Positions 7,148 to 7,968 of a DNA stretch of 7,968 nt are shown in pieces. Position 1 is the stretch's first letter. Each line of letters starts with the position of its first letter. The translations under genes and the position numbers were made by a program. The notes under the pieces are model-generated. The model was not told the origin of the DNA and did no database searches. It was given only the letters and a program-made list of their open reading frames with translations. Source of the stretch: Gemmatimonadota bacterium. GTDB lineage: Bacteria; Gemmatimonadota; Gemmatimonadetes; Palauibacterales; Palauibacteraceae. Location of the stretch: NCBI GenBank assembly GCA_029288095.1, contig JARFPW010000236.1:1-7968 (forward strand), in the 5' to 3' direction.

Positions 7148-7153
7148 GGGAGA
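7148..7153 (+). promoter_or_regulatory. Ribosome binding site supporting the GTG start at 7163
   Basis: GGGAGA lies nine bases before GTG 7163. The later in-frame ATG at 7223 (codon 21) has no comparable site upstream, so the GTG is preferred even though it leaves a long N-terminal extension. Confidence 0.45.
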
Positions 7154-7162
7154 CCACCCTAC

Positions 7163-7968
7163 GTGACCGAACCCGCCGAGTTGGAAGAGCAGGCCGCCGC
7201 GTCGGCCGACGAAGTCGACCAGATGGACGGACCGGTCATCCTGGATGCCGAGGCGCGATCCGGGGTTCGGATCTATGTGGTCGATGATGAACCGAGCATC
7301 CTCGAGAGCTGCGAGTCCGTCCTCCTGGGTGAGGGGTACTCCTGCGAGGTAGAGCGCCGGGCCGACGAGGCGCTGCGTCGCGTTCGTTCGCAGGCCTTCG
7401 ATGTCGTGCTCATCGATCAGAACATGCCGAATGTCCACGGCCTCGATCTGCTGGCCGAAGTGCGCCGCCGAAATCCCGATGCCCTGGCGATTCTGATGAC
7501 GGGTCACGCGACGCCGGAGAGCAGCGTGCGAGCCATCCAGGCGGGCGCCTGGGATTACATGGCGAAGCCGTTTACGGCGACCCAATTACTGGTGCTTGTT
7601 GGACGTGCGGCCCACACGCTGGTACGCAGCCGCAAGCTGACCAAGCCGACGGAGAAGAAGGGCATCCTGGTCGAGCGCGGGGATCCGATTCTCGGGATCT
7701 CAAAGTCGATGCGCGACGCCGTTTCCAAGGCCTTGAAGGTTGCTCCCACCAACGCCTCGGTCTTCATCACGGGGGAGAGTGGTACGGGGAAGGAGCTGTT
7801 CGCCCAGTACATTCATCGCGAGAGCCGGCGCGCCCGCCGGAATTTCGTCGCCGTCAACTGCGCCGCGCTACCGGGTGAACTGCTTGAATCCGAGATGTTC
7901 GGACACAAGCGCGGGGCCTTCACGGGGGCAATCCGCGACAAGGCCGGTCTCCTTGAGGTGGCGGATCA
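7163..7968 (+). CDS. NtrC-family sigma-54-dependent response regulator (partial, C-terminus missing)
   Basis: An open frame of 268 codons runs from GTG 7163 to the right edge. An acidic extension of about 35 residues precedes a receiver domain (about 36-150) with the acidic pair Asp41-Asp42 in VVDDE, phosphoacceptor Asp85 in VVLIDQNMP, Thr113 in LMTGHA and Lys135 in MAKPF. A linker (about 150-172) leads into the AAA+ sigma-54 activator domain with Walker A GESGTGKE (204-211) and the sigma-54-contact loop GAFTGA (251-256). Walker B, sensor motifs and the DNA-binding domain lie beyond the window. All visible signalling residues are canonical, so a phosphorylation-controlled activator of sigma-54 promoters is expected. 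Its sensor kinase is not in the window. Position beside polysaccharide genes suggests, but does not show, control of that locus. It lies 275 bases after wecB, so it probably has its own promoter. Confidence 0.92.
   Translation, partial: MTEPAELEEQAAASADEVDQMDGPVILDAEARSGVRIYVVDDEPSILESCESVLLGEGYSCEVERRADEALRRVRSQAFDVVLIDQNMPNVHGLDLLAEVRRRNPDALAILMTGHATPESSVRAIQAGAWDYMAKPFTATQLLVLVGRAAHTLVRSRKLTKPTEKKGILVERGDPILGISKSMRDAVSKALKVAPTNASVFITGESGTGKELFAQYIHRESRRARRNFVAVNCAALPGELLESEMFGHKRGAFTGAIRDKAGLLEVAD

Larger units (their letters stand above)
6888..7162. other. Non-coding gap between wecB and the response regulator gene
   Basis: These 275 bases contain no convincing gene; minus-strand open frames across the end of wecB look like antisense shadows. 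There is no hairpin followed by a T-run, so I cannot name a terminator for glmS-wecB. A weak 5-bp hairpin (CGCGA/TCGCG, 6933-6948) and two perfect hairpins (7051-7075, 7130-7147) are present. I see no sigma-54 -24/-12 element. Confidence 0.6.

Noticed and set aside
6888..7162. Possible sigma-54 (-24/-12) promoter upstream of the response regulator
   Set aside because: I looked for GG-N10-GC with a TGGC/TTGC context; the best candidate, near 7000, lacks the GC of the -12 element.
6989..7585. Minus-strand open frame of 198 codons over the start of the response regulator
   Set aside because: The plus-strand frame here carries receiver-domain motifs in the right order; the minus-strand translation has none.
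1..7968. CRISPR array, insertion sequence, tRNA or attachment site
   Set aside because: I saw no regularly spaced repeats, no transposase motifs, no terminal inverted repeats and no cloverleaf-like segment.

Overview
The window is GC-rich DNA that looks like part of an extracellular or surface polysaccharide locus from a diderm (Gram-negative-type) bacterium. The evidence for this is a Wzz-type chain-length/co-polymerase domain fused to a BY-kinase in one polypeptide, which is typical of diderms, and an NtrC-family sigma-54 activator. No gene identifies the phylum. Codon use and gene style would suit Gemmatimonadota, Acidobacteriota or a high-GC proteobacterium, but this is only a guess.

Layout. 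Positions 1-3474 are a leftward (minus-strand) operon, read from right to left: a large Wzz/BY-kinase (3474 to 1117), a nucleotide-sugar 4-epimerase resembling UDP-glucuronate 4-epimerase (1117 to 98), and the first 32 codons of a third gene, possibly a glycosyltransferase, that runs off the left edge. Both junctions are the same one-base TGATG stop/start overlap, so the three genes are probably transcribed together and translationally coupled. Positions 3475-3910 form a divergent intergenic region with no convincing gene. On its minus strand it holds a plausible promoter and a candidate structured leader that includes a 6-bp hairpin with a GTAG loop. Positions 3911-6887 are a rightward pair, glmS and wecB, 13 bases apart. 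Positions 6888-7162 are non-coding and hold two perfect hairpins. From 7163 to the right edge is the first 268 codons of an NtrC-type response regulator.

How it fits together. GlmS makes glucosamine-6-phosphate, the entry to UDP-GlcNAc. WecB converts UDP-GlcNAc to UDP-ManNAc. The epimerase would supply UDP-galacturonate or a related sugar. The Wzz/BY-kinase would control polymer length and export by cycles of autophosphorylation. The response regulator lies next to the cluster and could control it, but the sequence does not show that.

The most interesting point is the GTAG-loop hairpin upstream of the BY-kinase operon. From memory, its loop and closing G-C pair match the ops element, the pause/recruitment site used by RfaH-type NusG paralogues in polysaccharide operons of enterobacteria. 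No complete new system is visible; the genes themselves belong to well-known families.
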